Positions 9,797 to 20,889 of a stretch of DNA of 64,000 nucleotides are shown piece after piece. Under the pieces are notes generated by a model. That model was not told the DNA's origin. It was given only the letters and a program-made list of their open reading frames with translations, and did not search any database. The translations under genes were made by a program, and so were the position numbers. The stretch covers positions 620,001 to 684,000 of the forward strand of contig MU385725.1 of the NCBI GenBank assembly GCA_022497155.1, read 5' to 3'. This DNA is from Whalleya microplaca. Taxonomy: Eukaryota > Ascomycota > Sordariomycetes > Xylariales > Xylariaceae. Position 1 is the first letter of the stretch; each line of letters opens with the position of its first letter.

Positions 9797-11640
9797 ATGA
9801 TGTCGTCCGAAGCCAAACCCCAACTAGAAGGACTTTCTTCTTCTCAACCAAGTGTTGTTGAGCTCCCAATAGAGACATCACCCACTGGGAACAAATTGCA
9901 ACAATGGTTCAATCGCCTTGACGAAAAGACTGGACTTGAAGCTCGCGGCATTGAGCGAGTCCCAGAAAGCTTAAGACACCCGAGAGTTACGAGCGGCAGC
10001 TATGTCCAGATGTTCCTCATCTGGTTTTCCATCAACTGTACGGCGAATAATATGACCGTTGGTATTCTTGGCCCAGTAGCATACGGATTGGGCCTGACTG
10101 ATGCAATTGTGTGCGTCTAATTAGCATTGATTCAAGTCCATAGCTAAACCAGAACTTAGGTGTTGCCTATTTGGTACAATACTCGGAGCTATCTGCACTG
10201 GCTATATATCATCATTCGGGCCCAAGTCCGGTCTTCGAACTTTAGTCATCGCTCGCTATACTATGGGTTACTGGCCATCGAAGCTCTGCGTACTCCTTAA
10301 TCTTGTAATCGAGATTGGCTACGGACTCATTGATTGTTTAGTGGCTGGACTTATACTATCAGCGGTTAACGGTGCCGGATTGTCAGTTGTTGTTGGAATT
10401 ATCATCACTGCGATAATTACCTGGGTAGTCGCAACTTTCGGCATCAGGTGGTTTCACACCTTTGAAAGGTAAGTAAATGGGAACCGTATGGTGACTTAAA
10501 TCGACATTAAAATTTCGGCAGATACGTGTGGATTCCTACGGTTCTAATATTATTCATCCTCATTGGAAGTGCTGGCCCCAAGTTTGATCCTAAGACGCCA
10601 AGTTCAAGTACTGGTGCAGCTCTACATGGCGCGAGAGTCAGCTATCTCTTCCTTTGCGCGTCCGGACCTCTTGGGTGGTCTCCAGCCGCCGCAGACTTCT
10701 ATTCGTATTATCCTGTCAAGACGAGCCGGGGTATGGTGGTTGCTATGACAGCATTTGGCATCACGAGCGGAAAATTGCTGATAGAGTTCCTGGGGATTGG
10801 CCTTGGGAGCGGGTTAACACTGAACGCAGACTGGGCCACGGCTTTTGGACACTCTCCAGGTCACTTGATAGCTGAGGGTTTCGCACCGCTTGGTACCTTT
10901 GGCAAGTTTTGCGCGACTATTCTTGCTCTCTGTGTCGCAGCCAACAACATACCTGGCGTCTGTAAGTGGACCCTAGGGTTTTTTATTACCTTCCCTATCG
11001 TTATCTCATCAATGGAAATTTCCTACGTGGGAATTCATGTGAGCATATCGCTCCTAAGCAAGACATGTTTCGGAGCATCCACACATATCAAATAGGAGCA
11101 ATTATTGACTCTGGATCTTATAGATGCAGCGGCTCTGAACTGGCAGATGCTCGGCCGGTACACAGCGCTGGTTCCTCGTCCTGTCTGGAGCACAGTCACC
11201 TGTATCATTTTTACGGTATGTGCTGTTGCTGGCCGAGAGTACTTGTTCTCAATCTTCCTGAACTTCTTGGCATTGATTGGATACTGGACTATCATATGGG
11301 TTGCGATGATGTTTGAAGATGAATTCATATTTCGACGTAAGACAGGTTATGACTGGAGTGGCTGGGACGATAAGAATAGTCTGCCTGTTGGATATGCTGC
11401 ACTCGTGGCTTTCATTATGGGATGGGTGGGCGCAATTTTATGCATGTATCAGACCTACTTTACGGGCCCTATAGCTGCGATGGCTGCGGGTGGAACTGAT
11501 GTAGGTTGACATTCAAGACTTTCAATCAAAGGCCTCGCTAATCATAATCCTTCCAGCTTGGATTGCCAGTTGGTATGGCTTGGGCGGCAATCGTCTACTT
11601 CCCACTAAGGCACCTCGAATTGAAATTTGTTGGGCGTTAA
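9797..11640 (+). CDS. NCS1-family nucleobase/cation symporter (Fcy-like)
   Basis: Exons 9797..10110, 10160..10468, 10522..10961, 11124..11500 and 11557..11640 give 507 aa in one frame. The call rests on the Fcy-type N-terminus (MFLIWFSINCTANNMTVG) and the motif ANNIPGVYAAALNWQ, recreated by splicing the 162-bp intron. The C-terminal FPLRHLELKFVGR also matches the usual (Y/P)PLRYLExKYFGR end. About 12 transmembrane segments are visible. The family moves purines, cytosine, hydantoins, pyridoxine or related N-heterocycles with protons. In this cluster that hints at an N-heterocyclic substrate, together with the adjacent M20 amidohydrolase (inference). The second ATG at 9800 is an equally possible start. 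Confidence 0.9.
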
Positions 11641-12096
11641 CTGTCAATGCTAATACAAAGATTCAACTGAGAACTTGTTGAAGCATGCATTTTTGACGTC
11701 TTACTGATGGTTATGATGGATGAAATTAGAGAGGGTATTAGCTATGCCGAATTTATGACCAGAACTGGAAAGCCGGAATAGGTTATCAGCTGAATGGAAG
11801 TATATTGAGATCTATATCTAGTTCTATATGTTTTGGAGGCAGTGAGTCTCTCATGTCAAGTAATTTGATGTGCTCAAGTTTTACTTTGACCAACGCTATC
11901 GTGCACCGTTTACGTGCTGATCCAGGCTTTGACACCAAGTTAGATATTGATCAAAGTGTTTTTATTATGATATGTCTTGATAGGAACGCTGCTGGGAGGC
12001 GCTAATGTTTAATGTTATGCAAATGGCCAATTGGTCAAGTATCTAAAGGGGGGGGCCTTGGCTTTAAGGGGTCAGCTCTCCTTTGAAGCCTGTGGC
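11641..12096. other. Convergent intergenic region
   Basis: 456 bp between the 3' ends of the NCS1 and M20 genes. No ORF or structured element is recognised. Confidence 0.5.
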
Positions 12097-13642
12097 CTAC
12101 ATCTTCGCGGATGATCTTCTAGTGTAGTCGTCGTACCGCAAGTATGCACCTAGCAGCGTCTGGGCTCCGGCAACACAGCTGCAAATAGGGTCAGCATCTC
12201 TTTATTTCCCTCCAGGCGGCTTCAGTTGGGTTACTTACTCCTGTGGTCGAGTATATTCAGCTGGATGATGACTGACACCGTCTTGACATCGAACAAATAT
12301 CATCGCAGTTGGAACCTTGTAAGAAGTGTAGACAGAGTCATGGCCTGCCCCACTGACGAGTTCCATTCCACATCCGATGGATTTTGCAGACTCGCGTACA
12401 CAGTTGACCATTGTCTGATCGAAGTGTAAAGCTGGCGACGTCCAGAAGCGATCGACATCTACCGTCAGTCCTGCTTCATCAGCAATCTCCTTAAATCGCT
12501 GTCTGCACAATTCTTCAACCTGCGCAACGTCCTCGTCGGCGGGAGCTCGAATATCTAAGCCCATTCGCACCTTTCCTGCAATAGTATTGATGCTTTGTGG
12601 ACCAGAGTTTATGACAGCGATTGTGGCGCGAGCACCACGAGCTGCAAGCTCACCAGTGGTTACAAATTTATTGGTTTCGACAATCATTTTCGCAGCACCT
12701 AGAAGTGCATCACTTCTGCGGTCCATTGGTGTGGTTCCGGTGTGAGCTTCGCGACCAACCACGTCAATATGATACCATCGGATTGATTGAACCCCTTTGA
12801 CGATCCCGACTGGCGACTCCGCAGCATCAAGCATCGGTCCTTGCTCTATGTGAAGCTCAAAATGCGCAAGTATCGGATTGGCATCAAACGAGCAGGGCAC
12901 ATTTCCTAGAAAGCCTATTCTTTCTAGCTCCTCCTTTAAAGTCTTCCCATCTGGGTCAGTACGCGAGTGTCCGTACTCAGTAGTAAAAGCGCCACCATAT
13001 ACCCCTGAGCAGAGCATTGCAGGGGGAAACCGAGCGCCCTCTTCATTCGTCCAATTGATGATAGCTAGCGGGGCATAAGTCGTGATGTTGTTCGCGTGGA
13101 TAGTCTGAAGCACCTCGAGTGCTGAAATTATTCCAAGAATACCATCATATTTCCCGCCCGTGGGCTGTGTGTCTAAATGCGAGCCGAGCGCGATTGGCGG
13201 TAGGTCATTGTTCTGACCTGGACGGATCGCAAAGATATTTCCCATTTGGTCTACCTGAGATATGATATCTCATGTTATCAATCGCCCCCATGATCCAATT
13301 TGGAAGCTTGGCTAACCTTGATAGAGCACCCGCATTTCTTGGTTTCGGATATAAACCATTCGCGAACCTTCTTGTCATCATCGTTACAAGCCAGACGATC
13401 TACGTACAATATCAGCACCGTGTATCTAGATTCTCATGCGGTGACATACTCATTCCGCCATCAGGTGTGCTCCATAAACGTTAGCTATGATCGGGGCCAT
13501 AAAATTAGGAGGTCGCATACTTTCCCCATGAACAGGAGTCTTCTAACATAGTCATCGTTCGGTTCGCATCCACGCTGAGTTGCGCATACTTCTTAGACGT
13601 GGCCAGCGCTGGGCCGACCGTAGGCAGGATTTCCGAAGGCAT
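12097..13642 (-). CDS. M20-family N-carbamoyl amino acid / ureido-acid amidohydrolase
   Basis: Exons 13521..13642, 13450..13469 (20-bp microexon), 13317..13399, 12239..13254 and 12097..12178 give 440 aa. Splicing the microexon restores the family segment WGNTPDGGMNRL. Zinc ligands are visible at H101 and D103 in GSHLD, bridging D112 in KYDG, E146/E147 in NEEG, and His in HIEQGP, and AHTGTTPMDRR matches the dimerisation/substrate loop. Relatives are beta-alanine synthase (yeast PYD3 type), N-carbamoyl-L-amino acid hydrolase and allantoate amidohydrolase. They hydrolyse ureido or amide bonds, releasing ammonia and CO2 or a carboxylate. It is divergent from the Zn2Cys6 gene at 14.3 kb. In the cluster it may deaminate or deacylate a ring-opened intermediate (inference). 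Confidence 0.88.
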
Positions 13643-14336
13643 TGTATTGGGTCCTAAGAGCACGCTCACGGGGAAATAAGGAATACACCCACGAATTCGA
13701 GGAAACACGAAAGTGTGCGAGCTGTCCAACCCAGCACAAAAAGCCTTGCGTATAGAATCTAACCTGGTGTAGCTCAGACACATCGACTATCTTTCTTGCT
13801 TGCGGAGAAGTGCGAGACCTGCGGCCCATTGGCCGGTGTAGATAGCCAGGCACCATGCATACGTACTGTTACGCTTGCGAATTGCCATATTGTCAGTAAA
13901 GACGTGTCCCGTCACGTAACTACCATCAATCCATTCCCTTGATAGTCCTTTTTGACATTCATGCATCTAACGGGCCGGGCCCCAAATCGTGACAAATACA
14001 AACATGTCTTGTGCAAAGCCGTGTGCTTTAGCTAGCCCCTGCTCGCGGGGTCATGTTATCAGGAAGTCTTCGATCGACCGCGACTCAGGGACACACTACC
14101 AATGTCTCCACTACACTAACCTAGTCAATGGAATTTGTCTACAGATTACCACTGCGCAGTAAGTATTACATATCATATCGTTTTCGTCGCACATGTCCGA
14201 AAGAGTCCAACTGCCTTCTCCGCTCTTGGTTGCAGAATGTCGTGACTTATTTCTGTCGGATTTGTCCTATAAGAAACCGTCTTTTGGCGATTGAGAACAG
14301 TGTTCCACTTGCCGAGTGCACAACTCCGACCAATAA
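13643..14336. other. Divergent promoter of the M20 hydrolase and Zn2Cys6 regulator 1
   Basis: 694 bp shared upstream region. It contains TCGCGGGGT at 14043..14051. Small ORFs here (for example 14128..14397) overlap the true first exon of the regulator and are not supported as genes. Confidence 0.5.
14043..14051 (+). promoter_or_regulatory. Recurring motif TCGCGGGGT (M20/regulator promoter)
   Basis: The same 9-mer occurs at 20839..20847 in the NmrA/LigB promoter, and CGCGGGGAT lies at 9572..9580 (minus strand) before the NCS1 gene. It is a candidate binding site shared by cluster genes; chance is possible for so short a word. Confidence 0.35.
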
Positions 14337-16456
14337 ATGGCTTCAAGATGTCAGCGGAGTATTCTTTCCTGCTCACGATGCAGACGGCGAAAGATGAGAG
14401 TAGGCATTCTGCTTGCCCCGCGCGGTTACATACCTTGGAGGTAGATTACTTACTGGTAGTTGGAACGTAGTGCGATCGACAACTCCCATCTTGTACCCAA
14501 TGCGTCAATGCCGGGGCCGAATGTGCTGGCATCTCTGCTGCAGCAGAGGGCGACATTCCAAGAAGCATCGTATTGAATCTCGAGTCCGAGATTGCCCGGC
14601 TGGAGAGCGAGTTGGCCAAAAATGGCCAGCTTGACGCTCTGAATGCTACCGATATCCTCCTACAAATGCCAACATCTCACGGTCCTGGTCGTGATTCCTC
14701 GGGTCTAGACCACGAGGATATTCAATTGGACCTAGAAGAGTCCATAGATCAATCTCCTGTAGGCGCTCGAAATGATGGCGATGATATTAAAGCGTCTATT
14801 TTGTCCAGCAAACCGGTCCGGACAATGGTCTCTGCTACACTCCCGTGTGGTTCAGAGGCGACTGATCTACTATCCCGAGTCAGGATGGGGCTAACACCGT
14901 CGTCTGCTCGAGTTGGCGAACGACAGGCGATGAATATGGCGACCTCCAAAGCGAGTAAAGGCAGTAGTCTCCTAAGCGTTCAGGCCCTCAGAAATGTCCC
15001 CGTTGACATTGTTCAAAGGCTCATGAGTAAGTACATGGGAACGATCCACCCAGATAATCCTTTCCTAGATAGCGGGGCATTATGGGAGCAATTCAATCAC
15101 GTATCTTCAGTACTTGCGTCTCAGGTCCCATGTCAGGGGGATTCATTTACTGTTCCGCCAGATTATGATTTCCTTGTCATTTACCTAGTGCTGGCAATAT
15201 CCATTACTCTTGGCTGTTCAAGAGGGGGCCACGAAGCCAGGTGTATGGCTTTGTCAGCGTCACTCTTCGAAGAGGGAATCCAGCACCTCTATAGCTTGAC
15301 CACATTCCCGTCTGATATTTCGTGGCTTCAGACTGTTCTGCTGGTTCTCCTTTACGCCACAGTTCTTCCGCGCTCGGCCAATGTATGGGTCCTGTCAGGA
15401 GCAGCCATGAGAGCCTGTCTAGAGTTAGGCCTACACCGAGAGCCGCCGGAATTGATCTCTTTGGGCCAAAAGGACCTTGAATTACGAAGGCGGGTATTCT
15501 GGTCAGCATATACTATGGACCGGGGTATTTGTTCAGCACTGCAGAGGCCTCTTTCGACTCCCGATGCTGCGATAAACACTAGACTGCCACACGGCCCCGA
15601 CAACGGTTCGTTTCTCAGCTACATTCATTACCATCAACTATTGTCGGAGATGATACATGTCCATTTCCAGGGTGAAGATCTTCCAGAAGGATCAGAGTGG
15701 GAGCAATGGCTCATAAGCATGGAGCAGAGACTGAGAACTTGGTATACCACATACCCGCGAGACTCAAGTCATCATGATTTGATCGAGTTCTCTCTTGCCC
15801 GAGGCTTGATGATCCTTCATAGGCCAAGTCCTCGGACTCCAATGCCGTCAAGTCGCAGCTTATTGAGAGCCTTTGAAGCAGCGTCTTCTTCAGCAAAAAC
15901 TTACCGAGAACACATTCAATCTGGATTTTTTCGACGCCCTTGGCTCTCTGCTCACCACACACTCGAGGCTGCCATGATCGTACTGTTTTGTCTGCGGCAT
16001 GGCTGCTCTGAAATCAGCGAGAAGTTTACTGCTTCGCAGATCTTTGAGATGACAAAGCTTTTCACTTCAAACTTATTGTCAATATCCTCGCAGGGCTGGC
16101 CGGAGGTCTCGAATTATGCTGGCGTATATGAGCGACTTCTTGGTCCTCTCCTGGAAGCTGTCTTCTCGAGCTCGCGAAATATATCAGAGAGGTTCGGCCC
16201 TTTGCAAGATGCCGAGTTGATGAGAATGCTTTATCCAGGACCAGCTCATCTTGAGAAGCTTCGCTTCGGCTTGCGACAGCAAGAACAGTTCTCACCTTTT
16301 GATTTCAGTTTATTAAATGCAGACGATGACGATTTTACTGCTACTGTATTCAGCCAAGTTTCTCTGAATGGTATTAGCACCCCTAATTGGAACTTCATGG
16401 ACAATCCGATGGCCCCTGAAGTTGATTTAGGGTCATTCTTCACACCTGGAGCATGA
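14337..16456 (+). CDS. Zn2Cys6 transcription factor 1 with fungal-specific TF domain
   Basis: Exons 14337..14399 and 14471..16456 (71-bp intron inside the zinc cluster) give 682 aa. Splicing produces Cys at residues 12, 15, 22, 29, 32 and 39, the perfect C-x2-C-x6-C-x6-C-x2-C-x6-C spacing, and confirms the small first exon. A short heptad-like segment (LESEIARLESELAK) suggests dimerisation. The middle contains the fungal-specific transcription factor domain with ACLELGLHREP and RRRVFWSAYTMDRG near residues 315-355. It sits in the centre of the catabolic cluster, divergent from the M20 hydrolase, so it is the best candidate for a pathway-specific activator (inference). Confidence 0.92.
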
Positions 16457-16745
16457 ATTTACATGCCATATCGGTAGCTCCTGTGGCAACATAAAGGGCT
16501 GATGGTTGAACCAATACTGCTAGATCCTGTTCAACTAGAATGCTGAATAGCCTGGTGGAATATGTCTCGCCTAATACTAATATTTATTCAAATTATGTAA
16601 ATGGATAGCTATTGTAAAAGTGCTGCTTAAATTCTGAGTTTACTGCAGTCTCCCTTACTCGAACCTTGTAGTTGATGCACTCATCCACTCGGGATACTCA
16701 AATAATAGTTATAAATGTTTGCCTTCAATGTGGCCTTTGTAACCT

Positions 16746-18141
16746 TCATAAGGGCTCTACTCCTCTGCCTAGAAAAGTCGATTCGCCAAACTGTTGCTCT
16801 GCGACTTGGAATAGAGGTAGACCCATGACTTTGATATCGCATTAGCTTGTTAAAATCAATATTTGATGGCTCTCACTTACAGTAACCACCAGACTCCTTG
16901 CCGAGGGCGGCCCAAGTCGCCTCAGCTTCTTCCTCGCCAATCACCACAAGGGGTTTCCCAGTTCCGTTTGCGCTGGCATCAGCAGCCAGCTGAACTTGAC
17001 AGCACTTATCGAGAAGTACGAACCATGCGACAGCGGCTTCGATAGATGCAGCAGCTGTAAGTAGGCCATGATTTCCGAGAAGGGCGGCCTTCTTTCTTCC
17101 TAGGTACTGGGCAATATGCCTCCCCTCCTCTGCTGCCAGTACAACTCCTGCAAAGTTCCTGAATCGTGCCCCATTAGTATTCGTTATCTTCAACGGCTGG
17201 CTGGTCTGGTGGGATGTGTACTTACGGATACAAGACATGGTCATTGTAGAAAGTGCAGGCATCCTGTGTTAGCACTGGAACATCGGAAGTTAGTATTCTC
17301 TCTTTCTACAATCTGCGAATTGTCGGGAGTGTCTTTCAGGTTTGATTCCAGAATGTATCCCAAGGAATTCTTGCCCTGGAACTGCTCCAAACAAAACGAA
17401 AATTGTAATAAATCATCCTAGATGCTACTTACTATCGAGAGTTCTACCGGTGGCGCACATAGCGCGGCCATAAACACTGTGAGAATGGGCTGCACAGAGT
17501 ACCTGCGATATTCAGACCCATCAGCATGCACTATTGCGGGAAACATAGCACCTTCGTAAGGAAAGGAGAGAGCCTAAAGCGAACATATATTCTGGTTTCC
17601 GCAATTTACTTACATCTGGCCTGGCCTTGTGAATCTCAGCATGAATTGCGTAAGCAGCTGGAAGGAATTAGCCCAAAGTCTAGACACTTTCAGAGTGTTG
17701 AATCAAGTGCGATTTACCGTAGTTCAGTCTTCTGTTTTTGCCGCCGTCAACAACATTACCGTCATGGTCAACCCTGATCAAATCTTCATCTCGGATGAGG
17801 GAAAAGTGCATTCCTAACCAATTAGTACATATCTACTAGCTCCACCATTCTTGCCAAGCAGTGATTGACCTACCAAATGGATTCACCCAGAAGCTTGTTG
17901 GCTCAACAGGATCTCTCATCGTAATATGGCCGGCAACCCCCTCGGCGAACCCGAATTGTGCAAAGATTCGGAATGCAATAGCAAGCCGATGCTTTAAGTA
18001 TGTCCGTTCTTCATATTTATCTTTGAATATTGGCGGGCTTGATGTCTCATCCGGAATGAAGGCAAGGTCTGGATCGCCACTTCGATTCTTGACAGGCTCT
18101 GACGCTGAAGCTGGGGTTGATTCAATCGCTGAAGGGGCCAT
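16746..18141 (-). CDS. Class II aldolase/adducin-family aldolase or decarboxylase
   Basis: Seven exons (17874..18141, 17718..17813, 17614..17657, 17433..17502, 17226..17274, 16881..17158, 16746..16828) join in frame to 295 aa. The family core is visible: GVAGHIT near residue 70, catalytic-type Glu at about 129 in HAEIH, metal-binding H142/H144 in AAHSHS, then a Gly-rich NHGLL segment. The C-terminal MGLPLFQVAEQQFG lies in the last exon, which an unspliced reading would miss. Members are metal-dependent: they cleave sugar phosphates or 4-hydroxy-2-oxoacids, and some decarboxylate hydroxy-aromatic or hydroxypyridine carboxylates. Divergent to the D-2-hydroxyacid dehydrogenase. In this context cleavage of a ring-opened oxoacid or ring decarboxylation are both plausible; sequence does not decide. 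Confidence 0.88.
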
Positions 18142-18492
18142 AATTGGAGTATGCTAGTTTGCTGGTTTGGTGATGTGTGTTCTATGATTTGAAGCTGGTC
18201 TTTTCCCGCTTCTGAATACTGTCAACTAATAAAAGGCTAACGTTGTCGTAGTGGGGACATTGCTTTGCCGTAAGATAAGGCATAAAAGGGCCTTGGGAAT
18301 ACGCCCTGTACGCCTTCGGAATAGAATAAGACGTTGATCTCCGATGCTGAGAGGAGAAAGCCGCACGGCTTTGTCATTGCTGTTGATATTTCACACGTCT
18401 CAGAATAGCTGAATCTTCTGTGGACAAGGCATTTAGGGGGGTTAAAACACCACTCTAGATACTAATTCAATTGATTGTCTGAACCACGCAAA
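18142..18492. other. Divergent promoter of class II aldolase and D-2-hydroxyacid dehydrogenase
   Basis: 351 bp between two start codons facing away from each other. It holds the near-palindrome at 18357..18372 and no coding sequence. Confidence 0.55.
18357..18372. promoter_or_regulatory. Palindrome AAAGCCG-CA-CGGCTTT
   Basis: Perfect 7-bp arms with a 2-nt spacer, between the aldolase and dehydrogenase genes, 121 nt before the dehydrogenase ATG. CCG/CGG ends suit a Zn2Cys6 regulator. Confidence 0.4.
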
Positions 18493-19500
18493 ATGACGCA
18501 GCCAAACAAGCATCATATTATTGTCGCATTAGAGACGTTCTTCTGTCCGTTGCCAGATCTAAACCTTCCAGCGCCACACACATGCGAAGTTCGAGAGTAT
18601 GAAAGGACAAAACCAGATCAGATTGCCGAACGAATACGAGATGCCGATATCGTCATCATTACTACCATTCCGCTTAGAGCTGAGGTTTTGAGAGCGGAGA
18701 TATCACCGCAGCTGAAAGTAATTGGTGTAGTTGCATCTGGTACAGACTCAGTGGATCTAGCGGCTTGCCGGGCCCGTGGGATTCGAGTTGCCAATACACC
18801 TCATTGCAACACGGTCGCTGTAGCGGAGCATGCAATCGCGTCGTATTTCGCAATACGGCGGTCGATAGCCCTTACACATACCTTGATTCGATCTGGAGAG
18901 TGGCCAAAAAAGGAAACGCTTTTGAAGACACTCAACGGACCTGACGGCAAACCGCCGAAGACATGTCAAGACGAGGTTCTTGGAATAGTCGGCTACGGCG
19001 CAGTAGGAAAGAAGATCGAGGTGACAGCCAGGGCTTTAGGCATGAAGGTACTTATATCAGGGCGGAAAGGGGCGCCAGCGCCACTGCCGGACGGTCGTAC
19101 TTCATTCGAGACCCTCATCCGCGACTGCTCGGTCATAATATTATGTCTGCCTCGATCTTCGGAGACACTGAATCTGATATCCGAAACAGAATTCAACACC
19201 ATGAAACCTTACGCAGTCTTGGTTAATGTGTCTCGAGGAGGGATTGTTGATGAGAAAGCGTTGGTGACGGCTCTCAAGGAAAAAAAGATTGCTGGTGCTG
19301 CTACTGATGTATATCTTCAAGAGCCTGCTAGCCCTGGCACTAGCCCCTTATTGACATCTAATACGGCTGATCTTAACTTAGTCACAACACCACATGTGGC
19401 CTGGTGCGCAGAAAACACTAATACCAATTATAAAATGGCCTTGATGGACAACTTAATAGGTTGGCTTACCACGGGAGAGCCTAGATATCCCATCGTTTAA
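18493..19500 (+). CDS. D-isomer-specific 2-hydroxyacid dehydrogenase
   Basis: Single exon, 335 aa from ATG 18493. The NAD-binding motif GYGAVG lies near residue 167. The catalytic triad of the family is complete: Arg248 in NVSRGG, Glu277 in YLQEP and His301 in TTPHVAW. The N-terminal substrate domain has the usual VVASGTDSVDLAA segment. Members reversibly reduce a 2-oxoacid to the D-2-hydroxyacid with NADH or NADPH in the cytosol. Beside a ring-cleavage dioxygenase and an aldolase, it may handle a 2-oxoacid released from the ring (inference). There is no sign of a targeting peptide. Confidence 0.92.
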   Translation: MTQPNKHHIIVALETFFCPLPDLNLPAPHTCEVREYERTKPDQIAERIRDADIVIITTIPLRAEVLRAEISPQLKVIGVVASGTDSVDLAACRARGIRVANTPHCNTVAVAEHAIASYFAIRRSIALTHTLIRSGEWPKKETLLKTLNGPDGKPPKTCQDEVLGIVGYGAVGKKIEVTARALGMKVLISGRKGAPAPLPDGRTSFETLIRDCSVIILCLPRSSETLNLISETEFNTMKPYAVLVNVSRGGIVDEKALVTALKEKKIAGAATDVYLQEPASPGTSPLLTSNTADLNLVTTPHVAWCAENTNTNYKMALMDNLIGWLTTGEPRYPIV

Positions 19501-19622
19501 AGCATACTTAACATATGGACGCTTCATTCAAAGCATAGCGACATTGTTATCATATATACTAATAGAAGAAAGAAGAAGTTAAATTTCTGTCTCAGTGTTC
19601 CTCTGTCGCTGTTTTTTTACTC

Positions 19623-20712
19623 CTACAATTTTCCGCTCTGGAACCCAGCCGTTGGCTTCCAAATCGCCTCCTGAACAGACATCTCTAGAGTATCCATCTT
19701 GTTCATTCCCAGCGCCGCGTTATCGGTCCGATCATATAATGTTTTACCCTCCGACCATATTCTTCTGAGCGTGTAGACGGTAGCTATAGGATTACCTTCC
19801 TGCCACGCAGCCTCCTCATAAGCCTTCAGGTCCGTTAAGGAAGTGTACGATGTATCCCACTTCAATTCGGTCTGACGTTCGAACTCGGCGAGAATTTCAT
19901 TTGGTGTTGTAGTGAATGAATTCACCTTGATTGCACGGTTGTCACTCGCTTCCGGATGTAACAATACTGCCACAAGAAGCCGGCCCACACTAACTATAGT
20001 TAACATTGGCCTGTTCATGCTCATGCTTAAATATGCTTACTCTGCCATAGTCGTCAAGCTGATCTGCCCCTTTCCATCTCCCAAAATCTGAGCTCTCTTA
20101 TTCTCAACGTCAAAACTTCCAACCCGGGGCTCGTTTGCCATATTACCCATGTAGAGGTCTGCAAAGGGACCCGTCACCAGATATGTGTAACGGAGCTCAG
20201 ACACAGAAGATTTGATATATGCTCTCACTTTTAACTTCTTCTGGTGTGGTTTCTCATTTGACGATGAACCATCGTATTCGATATCGGTGCCATATTCGGA
20301 TGGGATGAAACGCGTGATAGTGTTGCAAGACTCGGCGAGTTGAATGAGGTCGATTTGCTTCTCAATGGCATTGCGTCCGACTGCGCTCACTACTGTATCG
20401 AAACCTGGAGTTTACTTAGCTTCTGTTCAGATTGACATCCTTCACTAGTCGTGTTATACCTTCATAAGCTTTCAATACCAGGCTATGGTCGTTGATGTCA
20501 CCAACAATCACATCAGCACCTCTGTCTCTAAAGGAATCCAGGAGCTGGGTCTTATGTGCTGCGGTTTCCTCCGACGTGAAGATTCCAATGCGCTCGAAGT
20601 GTGATTTCGCATTAAGGAGAGCCGATGTGACGACTTTGCCAATCACACCTGTCGCTCCCAACACCAAGATCTTCTTGGCTGGGGCGATAGATTCCGAACT
20701 TTGTGTTGACAT
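19623..20712 (-). CDS. NmrA/isoflavone-reductase-like NAD(P)-binding protein
   Basis: Exons 20460..20712, 20041..20404 and 19623..19989 (introns 55 and 51 bp) give 327 aa. The N-terminal motif [10 protein letters not shown] (about residues 19-28) is the GxxGxxG of atypical short-chain dehydrogenases. [10 protein letters not shown] and [10 protein letters not shown] match the NmrA/isoflavone reductase pattern, and the second splice junction restores the family's D-(V/I)-G-R segment. Members either reduce aromatic or enone substrates with NADPH or act as redox-sensing regulators. It is divergent from the LigB gene across 302 bp, implying co-expression. It may be a reductase of a pathway intermediate or a regulator; undecided. 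Confidence 0.88.
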
Positions 20713-20838
20713 ATTGCATGCAGCAAAGTTCTAGACTCAAAGCAGGTATGAATTTCAAAGAGCAGCTGGCACGCCGAACTTACGATTCTAATTAGTGCAA
20801 GAGTCTAGAAAGTCGATTGAGGAGCGGAGAAAAGCGTG

Positions 20839-20847
20839 TCGCGGGGT
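20839..20847 (+). promoter_or_regulatory. Recurring motif TCGCGGGGT (NmrA/LigB promoter)
   Basis: Second exact copy of the 9-mer found at 14043..14051. It lies 16 nt from the start of the inverted repeat in the same promoter. Confidence 0.35.
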
Positions 20848-20862
20848 ATTACGTCGCGCTCA

Positions 20863-20889
20863 ATGCCGGCGCGCAAGTCCGACCGGCAT
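20863..20889. promoter_or_regulatory. Inverted repeat ATGCCGG-N13-CCGGCAT
   Basis: Perfect 7-bp arms with a 13-nt spacer, 126 nt before the LigB ATG and 150 nt before the NmrA-like ATG. The CGG/CCG half-sites in inverted arrangement are typical targets of dimeric Zn2Cys6 regulators. Confidence 0.45.
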
